A DNA stretch of 64,000 nt from CAVRTM01 sp963696105 (lineage in GTDB: Bacteria; Actinomycetota; Actinomycetes; Actinomycetales; Dermatophilaceae): contig CAVOIP010000005.1 in assembly GCA_963696105.1 (NCBI GenBank), positions 868,001-932,000 on the forward strand. Direction: 5' to 3'. Position numbers and translations under genes: made by a program. How positions within the stretch are numbered: the stretch's first letter is position 1; each line of letters starts with the position of its first letter. Positions 1-7,314 of this stretch are shown here, one piece after another. The notes under the pieces are model-generated. The model was not told the DNA's origin and searched no databases. It saw only the letters and a list, made by a program, of their open reading frames with translations.

Positions 1-335
1 ACCACCGATGTTGACGGATGATCTTTGCCAGGCGGCGCCAAGCATGACCGCGGCGATCACGGCCTTCAGCCCGGCGTGGGCGTCGTCGGAGATCACCAGC
101 TTGGTTCCGCCCCGTCCGCGGGCCTTCAGGCTGCGCAGGAACGGGGTCCAGAACGCGCCGTCCTCGGAATCGCCCACGGCGGACCCCAGGACCTCACGGC
201 CTCCCATACGTGTTCCTGGGCGCGACGTACTGCAAGGCCCGCGTCGGTGGTGCCCGCAAACGGCACCGGGTCGCGGGTGGTGTCCCAGGCCGTGGTCGTG
301 GCCACGGGCGTCAGCGCGGACAGCCGGCCCCACAC
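1..335 (-). pseudogene. IS256-family transposase remnant, internally inverted
   Basis: Relic of a mutator-type (IS256) transposase, the DDE enzyme that moves IS256 elements. On the minus strand, bases about 202 to 20 read REVLGSAVGDSEDGAFW, then FLRSLKARGRGG, then KLVISDDAHAGLKA, which is the central catalytic block with the second conserved Asp. On the plus strand, bases about 204-330 read PYVFLGATYCKARVGG and, after a frameshift, VVSQAVVVATGVSAD, which in an intact transposase comes just before the REVLG block. Flipping 204-330 would rejoin the two halves in order, so the relic carries a small in-place inversion plus a frameshift. Homology also fades near base 20, and both ends of the element are missing. 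Not functional. Confidence 0.75.
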
Positions 336-406
336 GATGGCCCTCTTCACACCCTGAGAACCAGACCGGCAGTTACACCACCGGATGGGACATCACCGAC
401 CCGGGC

Positions 407-519
407 CAACGAAAGAGCCCCGGACCGTGTGGACGATCCGGGGCTCTGACCTGCAATGTTGTCTCAACCAACAACGCGCGCCCGAAGGGATTCGAACCCC
501 TAACCTTCTGATCCGTAGT
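407..519. repeat. Left copy of 113-bp direct repeat (att-like), with tRNA-Arg 3' fragment
   Basis: Nearly identical (three mismatches seen) to 2424-2536, offset 2017 bp. It holds a terminator-like hairpin and, at 477-519, the last 43 nt of the tRNA-Arg(ACG) sequence without its 5' half. A displaced tRNA 3' end facing an intact tRNA gene at the other side of a short accessory segment is the usual footprint of integration by a tyrosine recombinase. No integrase gene is visible between the copies. Confidence 0.8.
414..447. terminator. Hairpin copy, left repeat
   Basis: Perfect 11-bp stem (AGAGCCCCGGA / TCCGGGGCTCT) with a 12-nt loop. It is the duplicate of the hairpin that follows the intact tRNA-Arg, and probably has no role here because the tRNA fragment in front of it is headless. 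Confidence 0.5.
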
Positions 520-876
520 TAGCGGACCCGAAGCGCTGTGCTCACCGGCGTCTCCCGCATGAGCGGGACGAGCACAAGCAACCAACTTAGACGCTGTGAA
601 GCGGCCGCTCCAGACGACCGGTCGCTCCACGGATGGCACACCCGGTACGTCGGGAGCCAACGGCCCTCCAGGACCTCCACAGGACGCGTACGGCGACGCC
701 AAGAGCGCCGCGGCTGCCCTCCGCTTTCGGAGCGAAAGGACCGCGTGCACCACGTGAGTCGGCGCGCGTCTCACCAATGCTTGCGTGACCGAACTCGAAG
801 ACGACTACGGGCAAGTAGTCCTCGAACTACCGGTCGCCGGTCGGCGCGGGTACGTCGACCTCACCGAGCAGTCGGG
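520..876. other. Non-coding stretch inside the tRNA-Arg islet
   Basis: 357 bases between the left repeat and the SRPBCC gene. Open frames on both strands are short and arginine-rich, with no recognisable domain, RNA gene or repeat. Probably degraded insertion DNA. Confidence 0.4.
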
Positions 877-1380
877 TCATGACTCAGCCGCCTCACCTGC
901 GTCGGTGGAGGACTCGGCGATCCGCTTGATCGCCCGGAGGGTCTTGGGGATGCTGCCGAGGGCCTGCTGCGTGCGGTCGGCGATCTGAACGCGCGCGTCG
1001 TCGCCGAACTTCTCCTCAAACATGGCGATCCCGCCCGGTAGGAACTCCCATGACTCGGTGAGGGCCGTCCCCATCCCCACTGGAGCGAGGGTGAACCCCC
1101 AACGGACGAAGCTGCCACCGACCACCCAGGCGAACTCGCGACCACGATCGGCCGCTACGACCTCCGACCGGGTCTCCCAGGTTCGGTTCGGGAGCACGTT
1201 GCGCCCGGTGAACCAGGCACCGACCTGACCGGCCTCGACCTCGTCGTCCCACCAGCACGACGTACAAATCGGGCTCCACTCGCCGGTGCGGGTGATGTCG
1301 GAGACCAGGTCGTAGAGCTTCTCGGCCGATGCCTCGACCGTGACGGTCTCCTGGTGACTGCGGATGCTCGTCTGGCTCAT
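877..1380 (-). CDS. SRPBCC-superfamily protein (polyketide cyclase/START-like)
   Basis: A 167-residue soluble protein with the START/Bet v1-like layout: an N-terminal strand with the motif VEASAEKLYDLVSDITRTGEW, a central PNRTWETRSEVV, the late strand WGFTLAPVGMGTALTESWEF and a C-terminal helix. Such proteins bind hydrophobic ligands in a central cavity; no substrate can be named. I chose the ATG at 1380 because GAGGGTGGAGG lies just upstream; an in-frame upstream start at 1404 would overlap the preceding gene's stop. It lies directly downstream of the DsbA-fold gene on the same strand, so the two are probably one transcript within the tRNA-Arg islet. Confidence 0.8.
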   Translation of the reverse strand: MSQTSIRSHQETVTVEASAEKLYDLVSDITRTGEWSPICTSCWWDDEVEAGQVGAWFTGRNVLPNRTWETRSEVVAADRGREFAWVVGGSFVRWGFTLAPVGMGTALTESWEFLPGGIAMFEEKFGDDARVQIADRTQQALGSIPKTLRAIKRIAESSTDAGEAAES

Positions 1381-1400
1381 GCCTCCACCCTCAGCTGGCG

Positions 1401-2138
1401 TCACTTCTTTTGCCGTCGACTGCCGCCGTGCCAGTCCTCCTGCTTTCCGACCGTATCGGCGTCACCTCCGAGCGCGGCCAGCTGTGGCTGCTCGCGCAGG
1501 CTGCGCTTGAGCTCGGCGAAACCCGGGAAACGGGCCAGCCCGACCACGTGGTCCCACAACTCCGCGGCTGAGTCCTCGCGTGGCAGCCGGCTGATCACCG
1601 GTCCGAAGAAGGCCACACCGGCGGGTGGCTCGAAGTGGATGATGGGCGTGCCCACGTCCTTGCCCGTCAGCGCCAGCGCCTCGTCGGTCTCCTGCCGGAT
1701 CTCAAGGTCCCAGGACTCGTCGTCGAGAGCGTCCGCCAGCTCGAGCGGCAGACCGGCCTCGGCGAGGATGGGCTCGGCGAACTCACGCGTCCCGCGGCGC
1801 TCACGCATCTCGCCCTCGCTGCGCGGCTCGTCGGAGTCCGGAGCGGTGTCAAAGATGTGGGCCCCGAACGCGGCGTACAACGGCGCCATCGCCTCGCGTC
1901 CGTGCTCGGCTCGTGCCCGGGCAGCCACCCGCAGGAGCCGGAGCCCGGCGGTATGGCCGGCTTCGTACTCGGGTGGGAAATGCGCGTCGTAGTCAACCTC
2001 GGCGTTGATCAGGCGCAACGAGATGAACCGCCAGTCCACGGTGTAGTCGCGCTGGGACTGTACCTGCCGCACCCACTTGCTGGTCATCCAGGCGAACGGG
2101 CAGACAGGGTCGAAGTAGAAGTTGATGTCGGCGTCCAT
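1401..2138 (-). CDS. DsbA-family protein similar to mycothiol-dependent nitroreductase Rv2466c
   Basis: A 245-residue thioredoxin-fold protein with a helical insertion, as in the DsbA/HCCA isomerase family. The stretches FYFDPVCPFAWMTSKW at the N-terminus and DVGTPIIHF...GVAFFGPVISRLPR near residue 180 match what I recall of Rv2466c of M. tuberculosis, a mycothiol-dependent reductase that activates nitro compounds. In Rv2466c the active site is CPWC; here it is CPFA, so the second cysteine is lost and only a monothiol mechanism would be possible. Start: ATG at 2138; a GTG two codons upstream is the alternative. It sits in the tRNA-Arg islet, upstream of the SRPBCC gene. The family assignment is firm; the reaction is an inference. 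Confidence 0.78.
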   Translation of the reverse strand: MDADINFYFDPVCPFAWMTSKWVRQVQSQRDYTVDWRFISLRLINAEVDYDAHFPPEYEAGHTAGLRLLRVAARARAEHGREAMAPLYAAFGAHIFDTAPDSDEPRSEGEMRERRGTREFAEPILAEAGLPLELADALDDESWDLEIRQETDEALALTGKDVGTPIIHFEPPAGVAFFGPVISRLPREDSAAELWDHVVGLARFPGFAELKRSLREQPQLAALGGDADTVGKQEDWHGGSRRQKK

Positions 2139-2254
2139 CCACACACCCTAGGAGCGTCGGGACGCCAACAGACTGACAGGGGTCTGCCCTGAGTTCAGTT
2201 GGGTCCTTACACCTGTGAGGACGAGGTCGCCTTCACAGGTACGCGATCAGGATC

Positions 2255-2410
2255 ATGCCCACGCCGTATCCCGAAGAGTTCCGCCGTGATGCGACGCGGT
2301 CGCCTGAAAGAGCGATCAGTCGATCCTGGAAGTCGCCGGGAGGTTCGGCACCTCCGAGACCTGGCTGGCAAGCTGGGTGCGGAACGCAGGCTCCGAACGT
2401 CGGAGGTCCA
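2255..2410 (+). pseudogene. IS3-family OrfA (helix-turn-helix) remnant
   Basis: The plus strand begins with MPTPYPEEFRRDA, the typical start of IS3-type OrfA, then shifts frame into DQSILEVAGRFGTSETWLASWVRNAG, the recognition helix-turn-helix region. One stop codon and at least one frameshift separate the parts, and the rest of the element (OrfB, terminal repeats) is absent. It abuts the right-hand direct repeat, marking a second transposon scar in this islet. Confidence 0.65.
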
Positions 2411-2423
2411 CGTGTCATCGGGG

Positions 2424-2536
2424 CAACGCCAGAGCCCCGGACCGTGTGGACGATCCGGGGCTCTGACCTGCCATGTTGTCTCAACCAACAACGCGCGCCC
2501 GAAGGGATTCGAACCCCTAACCTTCTGATCCGTAGT
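2424..2536. repeat. Right copy of 113-bp direct repeat (att-like)
   Basis: Partner of 407-519. It contains the terminator hairpin and the 3' 43 nt of the intact tRNA-Arg gene. Together the two copies bracket 520-2423. Confidence 0.8.
2431..2464 (-). terminator. Hairpin downstream of tRNA-Arg
   Basis: Perfect 11-bp GC-rich stem with a 12-nt loop, 30 bases after the tRNA 3' end on the minus strand. There is no clear U run, as is common in high-GC actinobacteria. Confidence 0.6.
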
Positions 2537-2566
2537 CAGATGCTCTATCCGTTGAGCTACGGGCGC
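2494..2566 (-). tRNA. tRNA-Arg (anticodon ACG)
   Basis: A 73-nt cloverleaf on the minus strand. The 7-bp acceptor stem GCGCCCG/CGGGCGC, the anticodon loop CTACGGA with ACG, and a normal T arm containing GGTTCGAATC are all present; CCA is not encoded. A34 would be deaminated to inosine. Its 3' half serves as the islet integration target, as the truncated copy at 477-519 shows. Confidence 0.95.
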
Positions 2567-3002
2567 AGTGCCGCGCCCGGCGTACCGTGCGCAACGATGC
2601 AGAGGCTACCGGACAGGTGGCCTCACCCGGAAATCGGCTCCTGCGCCCCGCGCCCGTCCCGCGGCCGCGGCCCCACCCAGGTACCGCCACGCCAGACCCT
2701 GCCCAATGCCGCCAGACACCAGAACGTCAGACGTCTGATCTCTGTGCGGTTCTGTTGGCTTCCCGTGGGTGGTGTCCGCTTCGGGACGGCTCTCGCGGAA
2801 ACCCGACAAGTACCACTGAATTTGTGAGCCGACTCACCAACGACCGGCAAATTGCCGGTGTCGCACCCGCCGCGCCGGGCGTACGTTGGCGCCCACCAAC
2901 ACGCGTTCAGCATGTGGACACCCGGTCGACGCGGGGCCGCTGGGCGCGCACAGCTACGGACGTGGGCCGCCGGGACGGGGCCGCGAAAGGGATGGCCGAC
3001 CG
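2567..3002. other. Leader region of pckG, no gene
   Basis: 436 bases between tRNA-Arg and pckG with no convincing ORF. It contains three perfect inverted repeats (2727-2738, 2824-2837, 2843-2859). The gene start is preceded by GAAAGGG, a fair ribosome binding site, at 2988-2994. Confidence 0.5.
2824..2859. promoter_or_regulatory. Two adjacent inverted repeats upstream of pckG
   Basis: GTGAG-CCGA-CTCAC (2824-2837) is followed six bases later by ACCGGCAA-A-TTGCCGGT (2843-2859). Both are perfect and operator-like. PEP carboxykinase is usually controlled by carbon source, so a repressor or activator site is plausible; the binding protein is unknown. Confidence 0.4.
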
Positions 3003-4862
3003 ATGACGACGACAGCAGACCCCACCCACACCTCGACCGGGACCGACGTCGCCACCGACGGCGGCACGACCCACACCCGGCTCGCCGCCTGGGTGACCGA
3101 GATCGCCGCCTTGACCACCCCCGACCGCATCAGCTGGATCACCGGCTCCGAGCAGGAGTGGACCCGCCTGACCGACGAGCTCGTCGCCGCCGGCACGTTC
3201 ACGCGGCTCAACGACGACCTCAAGCCCAACTCCTTCCACTGCGCCTCCGACCCCAGCGACGTCGCCCGGGTCGAGGACCGCACCTTCATCTGCTCGATCG
3301 AGGAGAAGGACGCCGGTCCGACCAACAACTGGATGGCCCCGCAGGAGATGAAGGCCGTCATGCGCGACCTCTACGCGGGATGCATGACGGGTCGGACGAT
3401 GTACGTCATCCCCTTCGTCATGGGCCCCCTCGACGCCGAGCAGCCGATGTTCGGCGTGGAGATCACGGACTCGGCGTACGTCGTGGCCTCGATGCGCGTC
3501 ATGGCCCGCTGCGGCACGAAGATCCTGCGCCGGATGGAGGAGCTCGACGCCTTCTTCGTCCCGGCGCTGCACTCGGTCGGCGCCCCGCTCGCCCCGGGCC
3601 AGCAGGACGTGCCCTGGCCGTGCAACGACACCAAGTACATCGTCCAGTTCCCCGAGGAGCGGATGATCTGGTCCTACGGCTCGGGCTACGGCGGCAACGC
3701 CCTGCTGGGCAAGAAGTGCTACTCGCTGCGCATCGCCTCCGCCATCGCCCGCGACGAGGGCTGGCTCGCCGAGCACATGCTCATCCTCAAGCTGACCAAC
3801 CCCGAGAAGCAGTCGTACTACGTGGCGGCCGCCTTCCCCAGCGCGTGCGGCAAGACCAACCTGGCCATGCTCGCCCCCACCGTCCCCGGCTGGGAGGTGC
3901 AGACCCTCGGCGACGACATCGCCTGGATGAGGTTCGGTGCCGACGGCCGCCTGTACGCCGTCAACCCCGAGTTCGGCTTCTTCGGCGTCGCGCCCGGCAC
4001 CAACGAGAAGACCAACCCCAACGCCATGCGCACCATCGAGAAGGGCAACTCGGTCTTCACCAACGTCGCCCTGACCGAGGACGGCGACATCTGGTGGGAG
4101 GGACTGGAGAACGAGCCGGCCCACGCCACCGACTGGAAGGGCAACCCCTGGACCCCCGAGGACGGCCGGAACGGCGTCCTGTCCAGCCACCCCAACAGCC
4201 GCTACTGCACCCCCATCGAGCAGTGCCCGATCCTCGCGCCCGAGTACGACGACCCGCAGGGGGTCCCGATCTCGGCCATCCTCTTCGGCGGCCGCCGCAA
4301 GACCACGATCCCGCTGGTGACCGAGTCCCGCGACTGGGTCCACGGGACGTTCATGGGCGCGACGCTCTCCTCGGAGACGACGGCCGCGGCCACCGGCCAG
4401 GTCGGCGTCGTGCGCCGCGACCCGATGGCGATGCTGCCGTTCATCGGCTACGACGCCGGCGACTACCTCAACCACTGGGTCACCGTGGGCAAGACCGCCG
4501 ACGCCACCAAGCTGCCGAAGATCTTCTACGTCAACTGGTTCCGCCGCGACGCCGACGGCGGCTTCCTGTGGCCGGGCTTCGGCGAGAACTCGCGCGTGCT
4601 CAAGTGGGTCATCGAGCGCATCGAGGGCCGTGCCGCCGCGGTCGAGACCCCCATCGGCCACGTGCCGACTCCGGAGTCGCTCGACACGGACGGCCTCGAC
4701 CTGACCCCCGAGCAGATCCGGGCCGCGCTCGAGGTGTCCCCCGAGGAGTGGGCGGCCGAGCTCCCGCAGATCCAGGAGTGGTTCGAGAAGTTCGGCGAGA
4801 CCCTGCCGACCGCACTCTGGACCGAGCTGGACGGGCTCAAGGCGCGCCTCGGCCTCGCCTAG
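3003..4862 (+). CDS. pckG: Phosphoenolpyruvate carboxykinase (GTP)
   Basis: Converts oxaloacetate and GTP to phosphoenolpyruvate, CO2 and GDP, the entry step of gluconeogenesis, in the cytosol. The 619-residue length is normal for the GTP-dependent family. Visible signatures are the P-loop FPSACGKTNLAM near residue 280 with its reactive Cys, the metal/kinase-2 motif GDDIAWMRFG, and the N-terminal SDPSDVARVEDRTFICS. Start chosen at ATG 3003 (MTTTADPT) after GAAAGGG; an upstream in-frame ATG at 2886 would add 39 arginine-rich residues with no homology. Monocistronic, with a strong hairpin following. Confidence 0.96.
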   Translation: MTTTADPTHTSTGTDVATDGGTTHTRLAAWVTEIAALTTPDRISWITGSEQEWTRLTDELVAAGTFTRLNDDLKPNSFHCASDPSDVARVEDRTFICSIEEKDAGPTNNWMAPQEMKAVMRDLYAGCMTGRTMYVIPFVMGPLDAEQPMFGVEITDSAYVVASMRVMARCGTKILRRMEELDAFFVPALHSVGAPLAPGQQDVPWPCNDTKYIVQFPEERMIWSYGSGYGGNALLGKKCYSLRIASAIARDEGWLAEHMLILKLTNPEKQSYYVAAAFPSACGKTNLAMLAPTVPGWEVQTLGDDIAWMRFGADGRLYAVNPEFGFFGVAPGTNEKTNPNAMRTIEKGNSVFTNVALTEDGDIWWEGLENEPAHATDWKGNPWTPEDGRNGVLSSHPNSRYCTPIEQCPILAPEYDDPQGVPISAILFGGRRKTTIPLVTESRDWVHGTFMGATLSSETTAAATGQVGVVRRDPMAMLPFIGYDAGDYLNHWVTVGKTADATKLPKIFYVNWFRRDADGGFLWPGFGENSRVLKWVIERIEGRAAAVETPIGHVPTPESLDTDGLDLTPEQIRAALEVSPEEWAAELPQIQEWFEKFGETLPTALWTELDGLKARLGLA

Positions 4863-4879
4863 CAGCCCGTACGACGCGA

Positions 4880-4915
4880 GCAGGGCCCGGTCCGCCACGG
4901 CGCACCGGGCCCTGC
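4880..4915 (+). terminator. pckG terminator hairpin
   Basis: Perfect 12-bp stem GCAGGGCCCGGT / ACCGGGCCCTGC with a 12-nt loop, 17 bases after the pckG stop. No U tract. Confidence 0.65.
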
Positions 4916-4976
4916 CGCACCAGGACAACGACCGAGCGGGGCGACGTGGACGCGCGCACGGCATACCGTGTGCGGC

Positions 4977-6371
4977 ATGGCATCTGACGTCGTCGTCGGC
5001 ATCGACTCCTCCACCCAGTCCTGCAAGGTGGTGGCGATCGACGCCGCCACCGGGGAGACGCTCTCGACCCGGTCCGCACCCCATCCGGACGGCACCGAGG
5101 TCGACCCGCGGGCATGGGGCGCGGCGCTGGACGAGGCAGCCGGCGACACCCTCGAGCGCTGCGCCGCCGTCTCGGTCGCCGGCCAGCAGCACGGCCTGGT
5201 CACCCTCGACGCGGACGGCGAGCCGGTGCGCCCGGCGCTGCTCTGGAACGACGTGCGCAGCGCCCCCCAGGCCACCCGCCTGGTGGAGGACAAGGGCGCC
5301 GACTGGTGGGCGCGGCAGACCGGCGTCGTACCGCTGGCCGCGATCACCGTCAGCAAGCTGGCGTGGGTCGCCGCGCACGAGCCGGACAACCTCGCGCGCA
5401 CCGCCGAGGTCGCCCTGCCGCACGACTGGCTGACCGGCCGGCTGCTGGGCCGCAGCCGCGGCCTGGTCACCGACCGCTCCGACGCCTCGGGCACCGGCTA
5501 CTTCGACCCCTCGCGCGACACCTACCTGACCGACCTGGTCGGCGAGGTCGCCGGCCGGGACATCGCCCTCCCCTCGGTGCTGAAGCCGGCCGAGGCGGCC
5601 GGCCGGACGCCGTACGGCGCGCTGGTGGCGCCCGGGGCGGGCGACAACGCGGCGGGGGCGATGGGGCTCGAGCTGGAGCCCGGCGAGGTTGTGGTCTCCC
5701 TCGGCACGAGCGGCACCGCGTTCACCATCGCCACGGCCCAGAGCGCCGACGTGCGCGGCGAGGTGGCCGGCTTCGCCGACTGCACCGGCCGGTTCCTGCC
5801 GCTGGTCTGCACGCTCAACGCCGCGCGGGTGCTGTCCTCGACCGCGGACCTGCTGGGAGTGGACCTGTCCCGGTTCAGCGACCTCGCGCTGGAGGCCCCC
5901 GCCGATGCCGGCGGCCTGCTGCTGGTGCCCTACCTCGACGGCGAGCGGACCCCCAACCTGCCCGATGCGACCGGCACGCTGGTGGGCCTGACCCGCACCA
6001 CCATGACGCCCGCGCACCTGGCCCGGGCTGCCGTCCTGGGGATGCTCTGCGGCATGGCCGACGCCCTGGACGCGCTGCGCCGCAACGGCGTGCCCATGCA
6101 GCGCGTCCTGCTCATCGGCGGCGCGGCCAAGTCACCCGCCGTGCGGGCCCTCGCGCCGGCCGTCCTCGGGCTGCCCGTCGACGTGCCCGAGGACGGGGAG
6201 TACGTCGCCCGTGGCGCGGCTCGCCAGGCCGCCTGGGTCCTCAGCGGGGACCCCGAGCCGCCTCGCTGGGGGCGCCGGCTGGTGGACAGCGTGGAGGTGC
6301 CGGGCTCGGCCGACTGGGCAGGCGAGGTGCGCGCGACCTACGCCGCGGCCCGCGAGCGCGTCTACGGCTGA
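4977..6371 (+). CDS. xylB: Xylulokinase (FGGY family)
   Basis: Phosphorylates D-xylulose to D-xylulose 5-phosphate using ATP. A 464-residue FGGY carbohydrate kinase: N-terminal GIDSSTQSCKVVAID phosphate loop, SVAGQQHGLV substrate segment, catalytic Asp in GAGDNAAGAMG near residue 222, and C-terminal IGGAAKSPAVRALAP adenosine-binding motif. ATG 4977 is preceded by TACCGT (4964-4969) and seven bases, which suggests a leaderless mRNA. No xylose isomerase is nearby; the product of the arabinose genes at 15.7-19.6 kb is the same xylulose 5-phosphate pool. Other FGGY substrates cannot be ruled out, but the length and motifs favour xylulose. Confidence 0.88.
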   Translation: MASDVVVGIDSSTQSCKVVAIDAATGETLSTRSAPHPDGTEVDPRAWGAALDEAAGDTLERCAAVSVAGQQHGLVTLDADGEPVRPALLWNDVRSAPQATRLVEDKGADWWARQTGVVPLAAITVSKLAWVAAHEPDNLARTAEVALPHDWLTGRLLGRSRGLVTDRSDASGTGYFDPSRDTYLTDLVGEVAGRDIALPSVLKPAEAAGRTPYGALVAPGAGDNAAGAMGLELEPGEVVVSLGTSGTAFTIATAQSADVRGEVAGFADCTGRFLPLVCTLNAARVLSSTADLLGVDLSRFSDLALEAPADAGGLLLVPYLDGERTPNLPDATGTLVGLTRTTMTPAHLARAAVLGMLCGMADALDALRRNGVPMQRVLLIGGAAKSPAVRALAPAVLGLPVDVPEDGEYVARGAARQAAWVLSGDPEPPRWGRRLVDSVEVPGSADWAGEVRATYAAARERVYG

Positions 6372-6543
6372 CCGTTGAGCCGGGCCGCCAGCGCCCGCTG
6401 CGAGGCCGGCGGGCGCACCGACCCACCGCAGACCGGCAGGGCTCCGAGGTCCTTGAACCTGACCGCGGGCGCGGCCACCGGCAGGGCGGCGGCTCGATGA
6501 CCGGGCCGCCGCCGGCGCAGGTGCAGCGCCCCGGCGAGCGTGG

Positions 6544-7140
6544 TCACGTCGTCTGCCCCTGCTGCGCGGACCCTGCCCCTGCTGCCCGCTCGAGCTGCCC
6601 GGGTCGCCCGGGGTCTGCGGCAGCACGGGCAGCTGGCCCGGCTGGGAGCCCTGCAAGCCCGGGGAACCCTGCGAACCCTGTGAACCCTGCAAGCCCGGGG
6701 AACCCGGTGCCCCCTGGAGACCCTGCGAGTCCTGCGGGTCCTGAGCGCCCTGCGGGTCCTGAACGCCCTGCAGACCCTGTGAGCCCGCCCTGGGCGTCCC
6801 GGTCGTGGTGCCACCCGAATCCCCGGGTGCCCTGCAGGCCCTGGGTGCCCTGGTTGTTCTGGCCACCGGGGAACGCCCCGCCCGGAAAGCCTCCGGGGCC
6901 GGTGCGTCCGGTCGACGTGGCCTGGTCCGGCATCGCCGCGGCCGCTCCGACCGCGCCCACGGAGGCGAACCCGATGGCCAGTGCGGCCACCACCGCCGTC
7001 TTGCGCCCGGACCACGTCGGAGGCGTCACGGCCGGCGCGGTGGACGGGGCCGCCGGGTGCTCCGGTGGCGTCACCGGGTCGGCGGGAACGATGGTCACCC
7101 GCGTCGGGATCACCGTCGTGCGGTCGGTCGGGGTCGGCAT
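6544..7140 (-). CDS. Membrane-anchored collagen-like low-complexity protein
   Basis: 198 residues in the continuous frame: a Pro/Thr-rich cytoplasmic N-terminus, one transmembrane helix (about residues 48-69, KTAVVAALAIGFASVGAVGA) and an extracellular Gly-rich tail. ATG 7140 has AAGGAG eight bases upstream. In this frame, residues about 118-165 form Gly-X-X triplets (GSAGRSGPAGRSGPAG) like collagen. But third-position GC falls to about 55% there, while the +1 frame reads QGLQGVQDPQGAQDPQ... with about 85% GC at third positions; the original frame looks better again for the last SAQQGQTT. Two compensating indels (near 6790 and 6580) are likely. It is divergent from the response regulator and so may be its target. 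Function unknown. Confidence 0.6.
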   Translation of the reverse strand: MPTPTDRTTVIPTRVTIVPADPVTPPEHPAAPSTAPAVTPPTWSGRKTAVVAALAIGFASVGAVGAAAAMPDQATSTGRTGPGGFPGGAFPGGQNNQGTQGLQGTRGFGWHHDRDAQGGLTGSAGRSGPAGRSGPAGLAGSPGGTGFPGLAGFTGFAGFPGLAGLPAGPAARAAADPGRPGQLERAAGAGSAQQGQTT

Positions 7141-7251
7141 CGCTGAGCTCCTTGCTCGGGGAGGGAAGGCTGGTCGGCCTCAACCTCGTCGCGGTTGCTG
7201 TGGCGACACTGTGGTGGAGGTGTCGCCCGGCTGAGCACCCGGCACAGAGCG

Positions 7252-7275
7252 TTCACAGGATACGTACAGGTTCAC
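7252..7275. promoter_or_regulatory. Direct repeats between divergent genes (PhoP-box-like)
   Basis: ACAGG occurs at 7255-7259 and 7266-7270, exactly one helical turn (11 bp) apart, inside TTCACAGG...GTACAGGTTCAC. OmpR/PhoB regulators typically bind tandem direct repeats at 11-bp spacing. The site lies between the collagen-like gene (-) and the response regulator (+), so self-control and control of the neighbour are both possible. Confidence 0.45.
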
Positions 7276-7314
7276 GGCATGCCTTTTTCAGCCGTCGTGG
7301 CCACACTGCGGGGC

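Noticed and set aside
785..988. Small plus-strand ORF in the tRNA-Arg islet
   Set aside because: Its second half is antisense to the SRPBCC gene; no ribosome site or homology.
2907..6017. Minus-strand open frame of 1036 codons
   Set aside because: Entirely antisense to pckG and xylB, composed of Arg/Gly/Val/His-rich low-complexity text, as expected for the opposite strand of high-GC genes.
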